Shown here: positions 44,221 to 53,147 of the stretch, piece by piece
Layout of the letters: each line of letters starts with the position of its first letter
Position numbering within the stretch: the first letter of the stretch is position 1
DNA from: Chloroflexota bacterium
GTDB lineage: Bacteria; Chloroflexota; Anaerolineae; Anaerolineales; Villigracilaceae
NCBI GenBank assembly: GCA_021795965.1
Contig: JAJYOU010000014.1
Location: forward strand, 1-64,000
Length of the DNA: 64,000 bases
Direction of reading: 5' to 3'
The notes under the pieces: generated by a model
The model's input: only the letters and a program-made list of their open reading frames with translations
What the model was told of the DNA's origin: nothing
Database searches by the model: none
Made by a program: the position numbers and the translations under genes

Positions 44221-45060
44221 ATGAAGGTTGTGATTACAGGTGGAAGCGGCAGGCTTGGCAAAGACTTATTTAACGTATTTGAACGAGATCATACGGTATC
44301 AGCACCATCCCGCAAGGAATTGGAAATCACCTCTTTTGAACAGGTGAACCAGTATTTTGATGCTGTTCAGCCGGAAATATTAATTCACTCCGCTGCAATG
44401 GCGGATGCCGACGTTTGCCAACTGGATCCTGCTAAAGCATTTTGGGTCAATACCATGGCAACCCAGAATTTGGCACTTGCCTGTCAAAAGCATCGCACCA
44501 CGATGGTTTTTATCAGCACGGATTATGTTTTTGACGGAACTTCCGGGACACCCTATACGGAATTTGATCTTCCCAACCCCATTAATGTTTATGGAAAAAC
44601 AAAACTTGCAGCAGAAAAATTTATCGAACAATCTGTTGAAAAAAACTTCATCATTCGAACCGCGTGGTTGTTTGGTGCTTATGCTCCTAACTTTTTATCC
44701 AGCGTGCTGGATGCTGCACGAACCGGGCAACCCATGCGGGCTGCTTTCGATCAGAGCGGCTCCCCAACAAGTACAATCGATCTATCAGAAGCGATATTAG
44801 AACTTGTCAACACGCCATTTTACGGAATTTATAACATTGTCAACCGGGGCGGTTTAACCTGGTATGAATATGCCCGGCTAATATTAACCATTGCCCGCAC
44901 CGATGCCATGATCGAACCGATTCGGAAGGAACAACGTGGTCCAGCCCCACGACCGGGGAATACCATCCTGAATCCGCTCAGTCTCGACCTGCGTGGGATA
45001 TACAATATGCCTGAAATCTCGGATGCAATCAGCCGCTGTGTGTATTCGCTGCGCAAGTAA
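44221..45060 (+). CDS. RmlD-like NAD(P)-dependent sugar reductase
   Basis: A 279-aa extended SDR of the dTDP-4-dehydrorhamnose reductase (RmlD) type. It has the N-terminal nucleotide motif GGSGRLG, the FISTDYVFDGTSGTPYTE segment and the catalytic YGKTK. No other nucleotide-sugar genes are nearby, so a catabolic role on a free sugar or cyclitol is more likely than surface polysaccharide synthesis. It might provide the dehydrogenation step that IolG performs in the classical inositol route; this is inference only. Confidence 0.82.
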   Translation: MKVVITGGSGRLGKDLFNVFERDHTVSAPSRKELEITSFEQVNQYFDAVQPEILIHSAAMADADVCQLDPAKAFWVNTMATQNLALACQKHRTTMVFISTDYVFDGTSGTPYTEFDLPNPINVYGKTKLAAEKFIEQSVEKNFIIRTAWLFGAYAPNFLSSVLDAARTGQPMRAAFDQSGSPTSTIDLSEAILELVNTPFYGIYNIVNRGGLTWYEYARLILTIARTDAMIEPIRKEQRGPAPRPGNTILNPLSLDLRGIYNMPEISDAISRCVYSLRK

Positions 45061-45287
45061 GGGTCGAAAGTACTTCCTTCCAGAATGGTTGGGACGAAAA
45101 TAAATCTGAGCATTGAATCTTAAGCTTGAAGCCCATGGAATTGGGCAATAGAGTTTGTGCACCTTTTGAATTGGGCTTGGCGCTCCATAAAACCATGAGG
45201 ATACGCCGAAATTCCGGAAAAGAGCAGCGTGAGTTAATCCACTTTTCCAGGGGTTGCCCAAAAAATGAATAAAAGGAAAAAGATTGC

Positions 45288-46469
45288 ATGGAATTCGTAG
45301 AAAAAATTAAAGGAAAATACTGGCTGGTTGCCATTATCTTTTTGTTCTGGGCTTCTTTATACATGTATGTTCCCATTCTGCCTGTATATGCTGCCTCCCT
45401 TAAAAACAGCGTGTTAGGGACTGCCGGGCTGATCGTCTCTATGTATGGGCTGACCCAATTTTTACTGCGAATTCCCCTGGGAATCACCTCAGATAAATTA
45501 AATAATCGGAAATTATTTGTAATGCTCGGACTTGCCCTCTCCCTGGTGGCAGCGATTGGCATGGGGTTCAGCAGCTCCATTCTCGGGGTCGCCGCTTATA
45601 GGGGCGTCAGTGGTATTGCAGCTGCAACTTGGGTCATCATATCGGTTTTATTCGCCACTCATTTCTCCCAGGGTTCAATTGTAAAAGCGACCGGGATTGC
45701 AGTGTTTATTTCAGTTTTTGCCCAGCTTTTTTCTTCCCTGGCAGGTGGATTTGTCGCCGATTACTTTGGATATCTTGCACCTTTCATTGGAGCTGCCATA
45801 CTGGCAGGGATTGGCTTGCTCTGCCTGCCTTTTTTTAACGAAAAAGAACCCTCCCAAAAGATCAACCCGGCTCAAGAAAATTCAAAATTTAACCTGGGCT
45901 GGTACCTGGTATTGATCTCGCTGGCAGCAGCAGTCGGACAATTTATCATGTACGCAACAACCTACGGCTACATACCCATTCTTGCCAAGCAAATGGGGGC
46001 TAGCAGCGCTCAATTGGGTTGGTTGGCAGCAATTATGCAATTAGCATACATGATTGCCGCTTTTGGTGTGGGAATTTTCGTTTCACCGCGTTATGAAAAA
46101 ATGATGGCTGTCATCGGGATTGGGCTGATCGGTATCGCTTCTTTTTGGGTATTACAAAATCAAACTGTGAACGATCTTTTCCTCAACCGATTTATATACG
46201 GCATTGGTCATGGTTTATCTTACCCGGTATTGATGGGACTTGCGATCAAACCGGTTGCCAACCATTACCGGGTGACGGCGATGGGCATCTTCCAGGCGAT
46301 CTATGCCTTCGGCATGTTCGCTGGACCCGCAATCAGCGGCTGGATCGTCGGGCGAGCGGGCTTATCCGTGGTTTTTTCAACCTGTGGATGGATTGCCATC
46401 GCCTCGATCCCAATCATGTTATTAGCCTATGCCTTACCGGTTGAAATAATATCCCCAGCCGTCAGCTAG
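45288..46469 (+). CDS. Major facilitator superfamily transporter
   Basis: A 393-aa membrane protein with 12 predicted helices. The MFS loop motif after helix 2 is visible as RIPLGITSDKLNNRK. The gene follows a 227-bp gap and starts after AAAAGGAAAAAG. As a second transporter beside the ABC importer, it may bring in an alternative substrate or export a product such as an organic acid. Substrate not predictable. Confidence 0.85.
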   Translation: MEFVEKIKGKYWLVAIIFLFWASLYMYVPILPVYAASLKNSVLGTAGLIVSMYGLTQFLLRIPLGITSDKLNNRKLFVMLGLALSLVAAIGMGFSSSILGVAAYRGVSGIAAATWVIISVLFATHFSQGSIVKATGIAVFISVFAQLFSSLAGGFVADYFGYLAPFIGAAILAGIGLLCLPFFNEKEPSQKINPAQENSKFNLGWYLVLISLAAAVGQFIMYATTYGYIPILAKQMGASSAQLGWLAAIMQLAYMIAAFGVGIFVSPRYEKMMAVIGIGLIGIASFWVLQNQTVNDLFLNRFIYGIGHGLSYPVLMGLAIKPVANHYRVTAMGIFQAIYAFGMFAGPAISGWIVGRAGLSVVFSTCGWIAIASIPIMLLAYALPVEIISPAVS

Positions 46470-46598
46470 TTCCGGCTTGTCGAAACCATCAGGACATTAA
46501 TTTCCGAATGTGTCCGTCCAATCTGAAAATTAGTTGTAGTATAAAAGTAACAAAACAGGAAATTGCGATAATATTTTTCTTGGAGGAGGAAATAAAAA

Positions 46599-47660
46599 AT
46601 GGTGGGAAAAACCTTGACTAGAAATGACGTCGCTCGTAAGGCGGGAGTATCACCTGCAACCGTTTCATATATTATCAACGATGGTCCACGTCATGTTGCA
46701 GATTCAACCCGGGAAAAAGTCCTTCAGGCAATCAAGGAATTGGGCTACCAGCCCAACGCCGTGGCTCGCAGTCTGCGGATGCAAAAATCAAATATCATCG
46801 GGCTGATCATTCCAGATAATAAAAATACCTTTTTTGCAGAAGTGGCTTTGGGTGTCGAACAGGTTGCTTTTGAAAATAATTTCAATGTGATCATGTGCCA
46901 TTCTGCTTACAAACAGGAAAGGGAAATGGCATACGTCGATATGCTGATTTCACATCAGGTTGCAGGTGTGATCTGGATTCCATGCAGCCAGGATGTCAGG
47001 GCTGCGCAGGAATTAAAAAGATTTCATAAGCCCTTCGTATTGGTTGACCGTGTCATTTCAAATGTTAATTCACCCTCCATCGTGGTGGATAATTTTCAGG
47101 CTGGATTTCAAGTCACTCAACATCTCGTCAGCCTCGGGCACCAAAAAATTGGATATATCGATCGCTCAGTGGATATGAGCAACAACATGGATCGTTTGAG
47201 GGGTTATCGGGCTGCATTGGAAGAAGCCAACGTTAAATTTGATCCTAACCTGGTCACACGCGGAGGATTTCGGCACGAAGACGGATACGCGGCTTGCAAA
47301 AGGCTGCTATCTATTCAAGATCCACCCACCGCAATTATTGCCTACAACGATATGAATGCCATTGGTGTGATGGATGCTGCCCACGAACTGGGCTTGAGAG
47401 TTCCTCAAGATCTATCCGTGGCTGGAATTGATAATTTAGCTTTTTCAAAATACTCTTTTCCGCCATTAACTACGGTCGATATTCCGAAATTTGAAATGGG
47501 AATAGCGAGCACAAAATTGCTGATTGAATTAATTAAAGGGGACTCACAAAGCGAACAAATCATCACTTGTTGTACGGTACATTTGAAAGTTAGATCCTCC
47601 ACTTCCGTCCCATCCACAACTCCAATCAGGTTGATTAAATCTCTCATAGAAATGGAATAA
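46599..47660 (+). CDS. LacI-family transcriptional regulator
   Basis: A 353-aa regulator. The N-terminal HTH is TRNDVARKAGVSPATVSYIIN with the hinge GYQPNAVARSLRMQKSNIIGLIIPD, followed by a periplasmic-binding-like effector domain (VAGVIWIPCSQD, IVVDNFQAGFQVTQHLVSLGHQKIGYID). TTGGAGGAGG precedes the ATG. It is probably the repressor that binds the paired TCTACACGTGTAGA-type operators at the island promoter 16 kb upstream, since it is the only LacI-type gene here. The inducer is presumably a pathway intermediate. Confidence 0.93.
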   Translation: MVGKTLTRNDVARKAGVSPATVSYIINDGPRHVADSTREKVLQAIKELGYQPNAVARSLRMQKSNIIGLIIPDNKNTFFAEVALGVEQVAFENNFNVIMCHSAYKQEREMAYVDMLISHQVAGVIWIPCSQDVRAAQELKRFHKPFVLVDRVISNVNSPSIVVDNFQAGFQVTQHLVSLGHQKIGYIDRSVDMSNNMDRLRGYRAALEEANVKFDPNLVTRGGFRHEDGYAACKRLLSIQDPPTAIIAYNDMNAIGVMDAAHELGLRVPQDLSVAGIDNLAFSKYSFPPLTTVDIPKFEMGIASTKLLIELIKGDSQSEQIITCCTVHLKVRSSTSVPSTTPIRLIKSLIEME

Positions 47661-47664
47661 AGCC

Positions 47665-48513
47665 TTGGCAACAAAATTAAGTATTAACGAAAAACCAATC
47701 CTGACAAGCCTGGCGATTTCATACCAGCCAACGGTTTTTAGCGCGGTCCTCTTTCCTGGGAAACTGGAGGACGGCCTTAAAGCGGCTGCTGCCAACCGGT
47801 TTAATGCCGTTGAAATCAGTTTGCGTGACCCTGATTCCGTGGATCTTGACTGGATCGCCCGGAAGCTTGACGAATATCACCTGCAGTTTTCTGCCATTGC
47901 CACGGGTCAATCTTATCTCCACGATCAACTCTCATTTTTTACGAGCAGCCCTGGTGTGGCGAAGAGTGCGGTTAAGCGGGTTCAAAGGTTTATTGAATTT
48001 GCCGAAAGATTTGGGGCGAATGTGATCATCGGGGGTATCCGCGGAAAACTATCCGGTAATGTGGAGGAACATCAGGATCAACGGAGTGTAGGGATTAAAT
48101 CAATCCAGCAATGTGCCAATTTTGCTTTGGACCATGGCGTCACGCTGCTGCTGGAGCCGATCAATCGCTATGAAACCAACCTGGTAAATTCTGCGGCAGA
48201 TGGACTGGAAATGCTGGCTGAAATCAATTTTCCAAACGTCAAATTGTTGATGGACACATTCCATATGAATATCGAAGAAAGGGATATTCAAGCCTCGATT
48301 GAACGGGTTGGTGAACACCTGGGTTACGTTCACTTTGCAGACAGCAACCGCTGGGCACCGGGACAGGGTCACATCCGTTTTCACGAAATTTTGACATCTC
48401 TTCGAAAAATTAATTACCAGGGGTATATCTCTGCCGAAATACTGCCTCTTCCCGATCATCAAACCGCGGCAAAATTTGCCGGGGATTACCTTGCTCAACT
48501 TTTGACAGCTTAG
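47665..48513 (+). CDS. TIM-barrel sugar isomerase/epimerase (second)
   Basis: A 282-aa member of the AP endonuclease 2-type TIM-barrel superfamily, distinct from the one at 32225. Metal ligands are likely in LLEPINRYETNLVN, LLMDTFHMNIEE, YVHFADSNRWAPGQGH and YISAEILP. The track start is TTG, 5 bp after the LacI stop, and only a weak ribosome site is present. The motif set resembles tagatose 3-epimerase / hydroxypyruvate isomerase / IolE relatives. Substrate not assigned; it sits directly ahead of iolC. Confidence 0.84.
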   Translation: MATKLSINEKPILTSLAISYQPTVFSAVLFPGKLEDGLKAAAANRFNAVEISLRDPDSVDLDWIARKLDEYHLQFSAIATGQSYLHDQLSFFTSSPGVAKSAVKRVQRFIEFAERFGANVIIGGIRGKLSGNVEEHQDQRSVGIKSIQQCANFALDHGVTLLLEPINRYETNLVNSAADGLEMLAEINFPNVKLLMDTFHMNIEERDIQASIERVGEHLGYVHFADSNRWAPGQGHIRFHEILTSLRKINYQGYISAEILPLPDHQTAAKFAGDYLAQLLTA

Positions 48514-48568
48514 TATCGCCTGTAGTGGCACTTGATTTACCCTTACCTTAGATGGAGATTGAAGCACT

Positions 48569-49585
48569 ATGAAGGAAAAATGGAAATACGACCTGATTAC
48601 GATGGGCAGATCCTGCATTGATTTGTATTCAAATGATTTCGGAGCTCCATTCATCAATATCACAAATTTTGCAGCTTACGTTGGTGGTTCACCGACGAAT
48701 ATTGCCGTCGGTTCAAATCGACTGGGGTTAAAAACTGCACTCTTAACCGCCATCGGGAATGACCCGGTGGGAGATTTTATTCTTAACTTTTTGGAAAAGG
48801 AAGGTGTGGAGACCAAATTCATTCCACGCAAACCCGGCTCCCGCTCAAGCGCCGCATTATTGGGAATTGAACCCCCCGATCGATTCCCCCTGGTTTACTA
48901 TCGCGACAATGCCGCGGACATTCAAATTACGATTGATGACGTGCTGTTAACTCCAATTGAAAATGCCCAGGTCTTTGAAGTTTCAGGAACCGGCTTGAGC
49001 AAAGAACCAGCGCGGAGCGCAACCATGTTTGCCTGCGAACTGGCGCATGCTGCTGGCTGTACAGTGGTGATTGACTTGGATTTCCGGGCAGATCAATGGA
49101 ATGATGTGCGGGCATTTGGAGTCTCAATTCGGGCGCTGTTGCCCCTGGTCGACATCGCCATCGGAACCGAGGAAGAAATTAAAGCTGCCATGTTGATGGA
49201 TGTTTCGAGTGTATCCACCGGCTATTCGCAGATTTCTGCTCCCACCGTCACGGGAAACCTGGAAGCAGCAATTTCAAGCATTCTTAAGCGGGGACCCAAG
49301 ACGGTGGTGGTCAAAAGTGGAGCGCAGGGAGCGACGGTCTACCATTCAGATGGAAAACCATTGCATGTCCCGGGTTTTCCGGTTGAAGTTTTAAACGTAT
49401 TGGGGGCAGGGGATGCCTTTGCCAGCGGTTTTATTTATGGAATTGTGCACAAGTGGGACTGGTACCAGGCGACCCGCATGGGTAATGCCTGCGGCGCGAT
49501 TGTGGTCACGCGCCATGGATGCGCCAATTTCATGGGCTATGAAAAAGAGGTCCTGGAATTTATTGAAAATAATGGAGGCTGGTAA
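48569..49585 (+). CDS. iolC: 5-dehydro-2-deoxygluconokinase-like PfkB kinase (IolC)
   Basis: A 338-aa ribokinase/PfkB-family kinase. The opening DLITMGRSCIDLYSNDFGAPF, then YVGGSPTNIAVGSNRLGL, is characteristic of IolC, and the C-terminal NVLGAGDAFASGFIYG is the PfkB ATP/substrate signature with the catalytic Asp. It phosphorylates 2-deoxy-5-keto-D-gluconate, the product of IolB, which is encoded in the same island. The match of iolB, iolC and a following aldolase makes the branch assignment credible. Confidence 0.87.
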   Translation: MKEKWKYDLITMGRSCIDLYSNDFGAPFINITNFAAYVGGSPTNIAVGSNRLGLKTALLTAIGNDPVGDFILNFLEKEGVETKFIPRKPGSRSSAALLGIEPPDRFPLVYYRDNAADIQITIDDVLLTPIENAQVFEVSGTGLSKEPARSATMFACELAHAAGCTVVIDLDFRADQWNDVRAFGVSIRALLPLVDIAIGTEEEIKAAMLMDVSSVSTGYSQISAPTVTGNLEAAISSILKRGPKTVVVKSGAQGATVYHSDGKPLHVPGFPVEVLNVLGAGDAFASGFIYGIVHKWDWYQATRMGNACGAIVVTRHGCANFMGYEKEVLEFIENNGGW

Positions 49586-49929
49586 TCCTTGAAAATTTCT
49601 GCCGTTTGTGCGGGTTGTCAGCAAATGCATCAATCCAGCTGCATGACTGCAGCCGGCATTAATCAAGGGTTTTGTCTCATCTAAAATAAAATTCCCAACT
49701 TCATTTCAGTTCCACGCAACTGTTTCTGAATGAAATGTATAAGGGATCAATGGGTCACCCTGCCCATTAACTCGAGTGTGGACTTTGTATAAATAAATCA
49801 TATTCCAGGGAAACACCCTTACGTCTTGCCAGGGCAGAAATAATCCTGGGTAACGTTGAATTCTTGTGTGTGGAATATTTCACCATCAACCGGATCAAGT
49901 TCTTGATCAATGAAAGAGATAATAAATTT
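49586..49929. other. Intergenic stretch between iolC and the aldolase gene
   Basis: No gene is supported. Two possible hairpins are visible: nested CATTT/AAATG and CAGTT/AACTG around 49705-49740, and AATGGG/CCCATT at 49749-49768. Neither has a T-run. The long gap within an otherwise tight operon hints at extra control of the aldolase, but no clear promoter was found. Confidence 0.4.
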
Positions 49930-50910
49930 ATGGAACCTATCAACATCGGGAAGATGCGCAATCTGCAATCCTGTGCGACAAATGAAGGAATATTCACCAT
50001 CTTGGCTGCAGATCACCGGGATGCCTTGAAAGCGCTTCTTCATCCTGGCGCACCAGAAATGACATCAACCGGGGAGATGGTGGATCTGAAATTAGCCATC
50101 TGTTCCACCCTGGCGCCTGTCGCAACAGCCGTCTTGCTGGACCCTATTTTCAGCGCCCCGCAAGCCATCGCAACTGGTAAGATCCCTAATGGAATTGGAT
50201 TGCTGGTGGGTCTGGAAGAACAGGGTTATCTTGGGGATCCATTCAACCGCCATACAACCCTCATCGATGGCTGGAGCGTGGAAAAAGTTAATCGCATGGG
50301 TGCCAATGGTGTCAAAATGTTATTGTTCTACCATCCCCATGCCGGGTCTGCAACTAAAAAACAAGAGATTTTGGTCAGGTCCATCGTGGCAGAATGCCAG
50401 AAATATCAAATTCCATTCTTCCTCGAACCGATTTCTTATTCTTTGTGGTCTGAAATCAAAAAAGATTCAGCTGAATTTGCGATTCTGAGACCTCAAATGA
50501 TCATCGATGCGGCGCAGCGTTTAAGCGAGACCGGCATCGATATTCTCAAGATTGAATTCCCTGTAACTGCGAAATTTGAACAGGATCGCGGGGTTTGGTC
50601 CAAAGCATGTAAAACATTGAATGATGTCTGCCGCGTACCGTGGGTGCTCTTATCGGCTGGCGAGCCCTATGATATTTTCAAGGAACAGGTCAGGATCGCC
50701 TGTGATCAAGGCTGTTCCGGGTTTGTGGTTGGTCGCGCGGTCTGGCAGGAAGCAGTAAACCTGGAGGGACAGGAGCGGATGGAGTTTTTGAAAAATGTAG
50801 CCCTCCCTCGACTGAGTGAACTGAGTCAAATTGCGAAAGAACATGGTTCAGCATGGTTCTCCCGTTATCCCACCAGCCCGGTCGACGAGGAGTGGTATAA
50901 AACTTTTTAA
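49930..50910 (+). CDS. LacD/IolJ-like class I sugar-phosphate aldolase
   Basis: About 326 aa, of the tagatose-1,6-bisphosphate aldolase (LacD)-like family. Visible blocks: EGIFTILAADHRDALK, VDLKLAICSTLAP, VKMLLFYHPHAG, DILKIEFP (probable Schiff-base Lys) and WVLLSAGEPYDIFKEQ. The ATG at 49930 (MEPINIGKMRNLQSCA) fits the family N-terminus better than the track start. In this setting it probably splits 2-deoxy-5-keto-gluconate-6-phosphate into dihydroxyacetone phosphate and malonate semialdehyde, the IolJ reaction. This is inferred from the adjacent iolC. Confidence 0.8.
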   Translation: MEPINIGKMRNLQSCATNEGIFTILAADHRDALKALLHPGAPEMTSTGEMVDLKLAICSTLAPVATAVLLDPIFSAPQAIATGKIPNGIGLLVGLEEQGYLGDPFNRHTTLIDGWSVEKVNRMGANGVKMLLFYHPHAGSATKKQEILVRSIVAECQKYQIPFFLEPISYSLWSEIKKDSAEFAILRPQMIIDAAQRLSETGIDILKIEFPVTAKFEQDRGVWSKACKTLNDVCRVPWVLLSAGEPYDIFKEQVRIACDQGCSGFVVGRAVWQEAVNLEGQERMEFLKNVALPRLSELSQIAKEHGSAWFSRYPTSPVDEEWYKTF

Positions 50911-50912
50911 CC

Positions 50913-50936
50913 AGATCGAGAGATCGAGAGATCGAG
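50913..50936. repeat. Three tandem copies of AGATCGAG
   Basis: An exact 8-bp unit repeated three times, starting 3 bp after the aldolase stop codon. It may be simple slippage. The remaining sequence up to 51106 holds no recognisable terminator. Confidence 0.7.
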
Positions 50937-51106
50937 AAATGATGTTATTGAAAATAACCAAATATTATTGATTCATGCTTGAAATTTTTGGAACTGCCTG
51001 ATTTTTTACTGAAATTCAGGATGACACTGATGCCAATATTCTTGAACTGCTGGTAATTTCCTCTTCAATCAAATCACCAAAGAAATTCACTTTCATCCCA
51101 AATAGG

Positions 51107-51868
51107 TCAAGCCAGCCCGCCGCCATCCACCACGAGGGCGGCGCCGGTGACGTAACTTGCCGCGTCGCTGGCGAGAAATAGCACGGACTGCGCAATTTCC
51201 AACGGCTGGGCAAAACGCTGCAGCGGTCGTTCAGCCGACTCTGCCATGAATTTGGACTCTGGTTCGCCCAACTGTTTGGCTTCATTGCGCAGCATGGGGG
51301 TGTCTGTGTCACCGGGGCAAATGGAATTGACCCGGATGTTTTTCGGTCCATGATCGATCGCCATGGCCCTGGTCATATTGGTCACCGCACCTTTCGAGGC
51401 GCAGTAAGAGACCGCGTTCCCGCCGCCTTTCAGACCCCAGCCCGAGCTGGTGTTGATGATCGAGCCTCCGCCTGCCGCTTCCATGTGAGGGATTGCGTAT
51501 TTACTCATCAGGAAAATCGACTTGACATTGACCGCCATGACCCGCTCCCATTCTTCCTCGGTCGTGCCAAGCACGTCCGCCCGGCGGATGATCCCCGCAT
51601 TGTTGAACAGGATATTCAGACTGCCAAACTTTGCCACGGTTTTTTCAACCGCGGCGCGGCAGTCGCTCGCACTGGTGACATCACAGCGGATGAAGAGTGC
51701 CATGCCGCCGTTCGATTCAATTTCTGCAGTGGCAGCCTGACCCTGCTCCTGGTTGATATCCACAAGCGCGACGGCTGCACCTTCCTGCGCAAAAAGTAGG
51801 GCGGTTGCGCGTCCAATGCCAGATGCTGCGCCGGTGACGAGGGCGACTTTGTTTGCCAAGGCTTTCAT
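51107..51868 (-). CDS. Short-chain dehydrogenase/reductase (SDR)
   Basis: A 253-aa classical SDR: TGAASGIGRATALLF cofactor loop, NNAG, catalytic Ser in NTSSGWG and YCASK with the active Tyr and Lys. An Asp after the second beta strand (LVDINQEQG) favours NAD over NADP. It converges on the island from the opposite strand, with a good AAGGAGAG site. It might reduce or oxidise a sugar, polyol or 3-oxo intermediate, for example malonate semialdehyde to 3-hydroxypropionate, but the specificity is not visible. Confidence 0.9.
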   Translation of the reverse strand: MKALANKVALVTGAASGIGRATALLFAQEGAAVALVDINQEQGQAATAEIESNGGMALFIRCDVTSASDCRAAVEKTVAKFGSLNILFNNAGIIRRADVLGTTEEEWERVMAVNVKSIFLMSKYAIPHMEAAGGGSIINTSSGWGLKGGGNAVSYCASKGAVTNMTRAMAIDHGPKNIRVNSICPGDTDTPMLRNEAKQLGEPESKFMAESAERPLQRFAQPLEIAQSVLFLASDAASYVTGAALVVDGGGLA

Positions 51869-51949
51869 AATCTCTCCTTCAATTGGATAATAAATTTCAT
51901 GGTTTCTCTCAAGCTCGTGTTTTGAAATCTGATCTCGAATGGCAGAGTC

Positions 51950-53062
51950 TCAGGCACTGACCCGGTAGATGACCTTCTCATGATACCCGCTGATGACCGG
52001 CATGTAACCTGCCAGGATTCCATCCAGCCCGGCATCTCCGCTGTCCACCAGGAATGGCTCGCCTGCCAACGCGTTCAATTTCTCCATCAGGCTGATCAGG
52101 ATGATGTTTTCACGTCCCACTTTTCGCAGGACATTTGGGCTGATCTGCTGGTTGCCGCGCCCAAAAATAAAACCCTGGCCTCCAACCGGAGAGACAACGA
52201 TTTTGGCGGGCTGGTCAGCAATCAGGTCGAGCAGCTTTGCTTCGCCGGCATCGAGGGCTATGACCCTCTCGCCTTCGTAAACGTCCACGCCGACCAGGGT
52301 TTTTGGAACCCCCAGGCGGTCTGCGATGGCGCGGGTGGTGGTTCCAGGTCCCAAAATGGTGAGCCATCCGGGCTGCATGGACTCAATCACATCCGCCGCG
52401 ATGGCATCCATTTGGGCGAATTCCCTGCCAGGCGAGGGGGCTTTTTTATTCTGAACTTTGTGGCTCAGGATCGGGACGTTGAGAAACCCGTATAACTTCG
52501 TGATGATGGTTCCTGCGCGATAGCTCTCTTCATCCAGATCAATCACTTCTGATTCACGCAGTTCCAGCCTTTTGCCGTGAATAAAGCTGGCTGCAATTTC
52601 TCCCGCTGCGCGCGGGTGTGTGGCAAAAACTGCCGAATGAATCTTGACCCCGGCTGGGATCCCTAAAACTGGCACCCGGGTTCCCACTGCCGTGAAAATA
52701 TCCCGGGCAGTTCCATCTCCACCGGCAAAGAGCAGTAAATCGATCGAATCATCCAGCATCTCTCGCGCTGCCTGGCGGGTATCTTCAGCGCTGGTGAGAC
52801 CTGAAGACTGGGGTCCGATCACGGTTGGTTTAAATCCATGCTGCCGGGCTGCGGTTTCACCCATCAACCCCGCGGCTGTCACCAGCTCAAACAGGTTTTT
52901 CACAGGAAAAAGAGTTTCGAGAGTCACGCCAGCCCTCAAATGACTGAGAGTTTGCGCCCCGAGCGCCAGTGCTTTTTGCTGGGTCTCAAGACCATCGCTG
53001 CCTTTAAGTCCGACCCGACCGCCAATGCCGGCGATGGGGTTGATGATCAAACCAATGCGCAT
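51950..53062 (-). CDS. ATP-NAD kinase-family protein, AcoX-like
   Basis: A 370-aa protein of the NAD kinase / diacylglycerol kinase-like fold in the branch often annotated as ATP-NAD kinase or acetoin catabolism protein X. The GGDGTARDIF motif (nucleotide binding) and the N-terminal IGLIINPIAGIGGRVGLKGSDG are diagnostic. Function in this branch is not settled. It lies between the SDR and gcvPB on the same strand, 85 bp after gcvPB, and may belong to the gcvPAB transcript. Confidence 0.82.
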   Translation of the reverse strand: MRIGLIINPIAGIGGRVGLKGSDGLETQQKALALGAQTLSHLRAGVTLETLFPVKNLFELVTAAGLMGETAARQHGFKPTVIGPQSSGLTSAEDTRQAAREMLDDSIDLLLFAGGDGTARDIFTAVGTRVPVLGIPAGVKIHSAVFATHPRAAGEIAASFIHGKRLELRESEVIDLDEESYRAGTIITKLYGFLNVPILSHKVQNKKAPSPGREFAQMDAIAADVIESMQPGWLTILGPGTTTRAIADRLGVPKTLVGVDVYEGERVIALDAGEAKLLDLIADQPAKIVVSPVGGQGFIFGRGNQQISPNVLRKVGRENIILISLMEKLNALAGEPFLVDSGDAGLDGILAGYMPVISGYHEKVIYRVSA

Positions 53063-53147
53063 GGGTAATCTTTTCCAGGTAAGTTGAGAGGATCAGGCAA
53101 AGGGGTTGGTGAGCCGAATTTTTTCCAGCCCCTTGCCTGGTCCAGGA

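Noticed and set aside
30381-50910. Sulfoquinovose (sulfo-transketolase) pathway
   Set aside because: The split transketolase and isomerases would fit, but no sulfonate exporter or sulfoacetaldehyde/sulfolactaldehyde enzyme is seen, and IolB/IolC point to deoxy-sugar acids.
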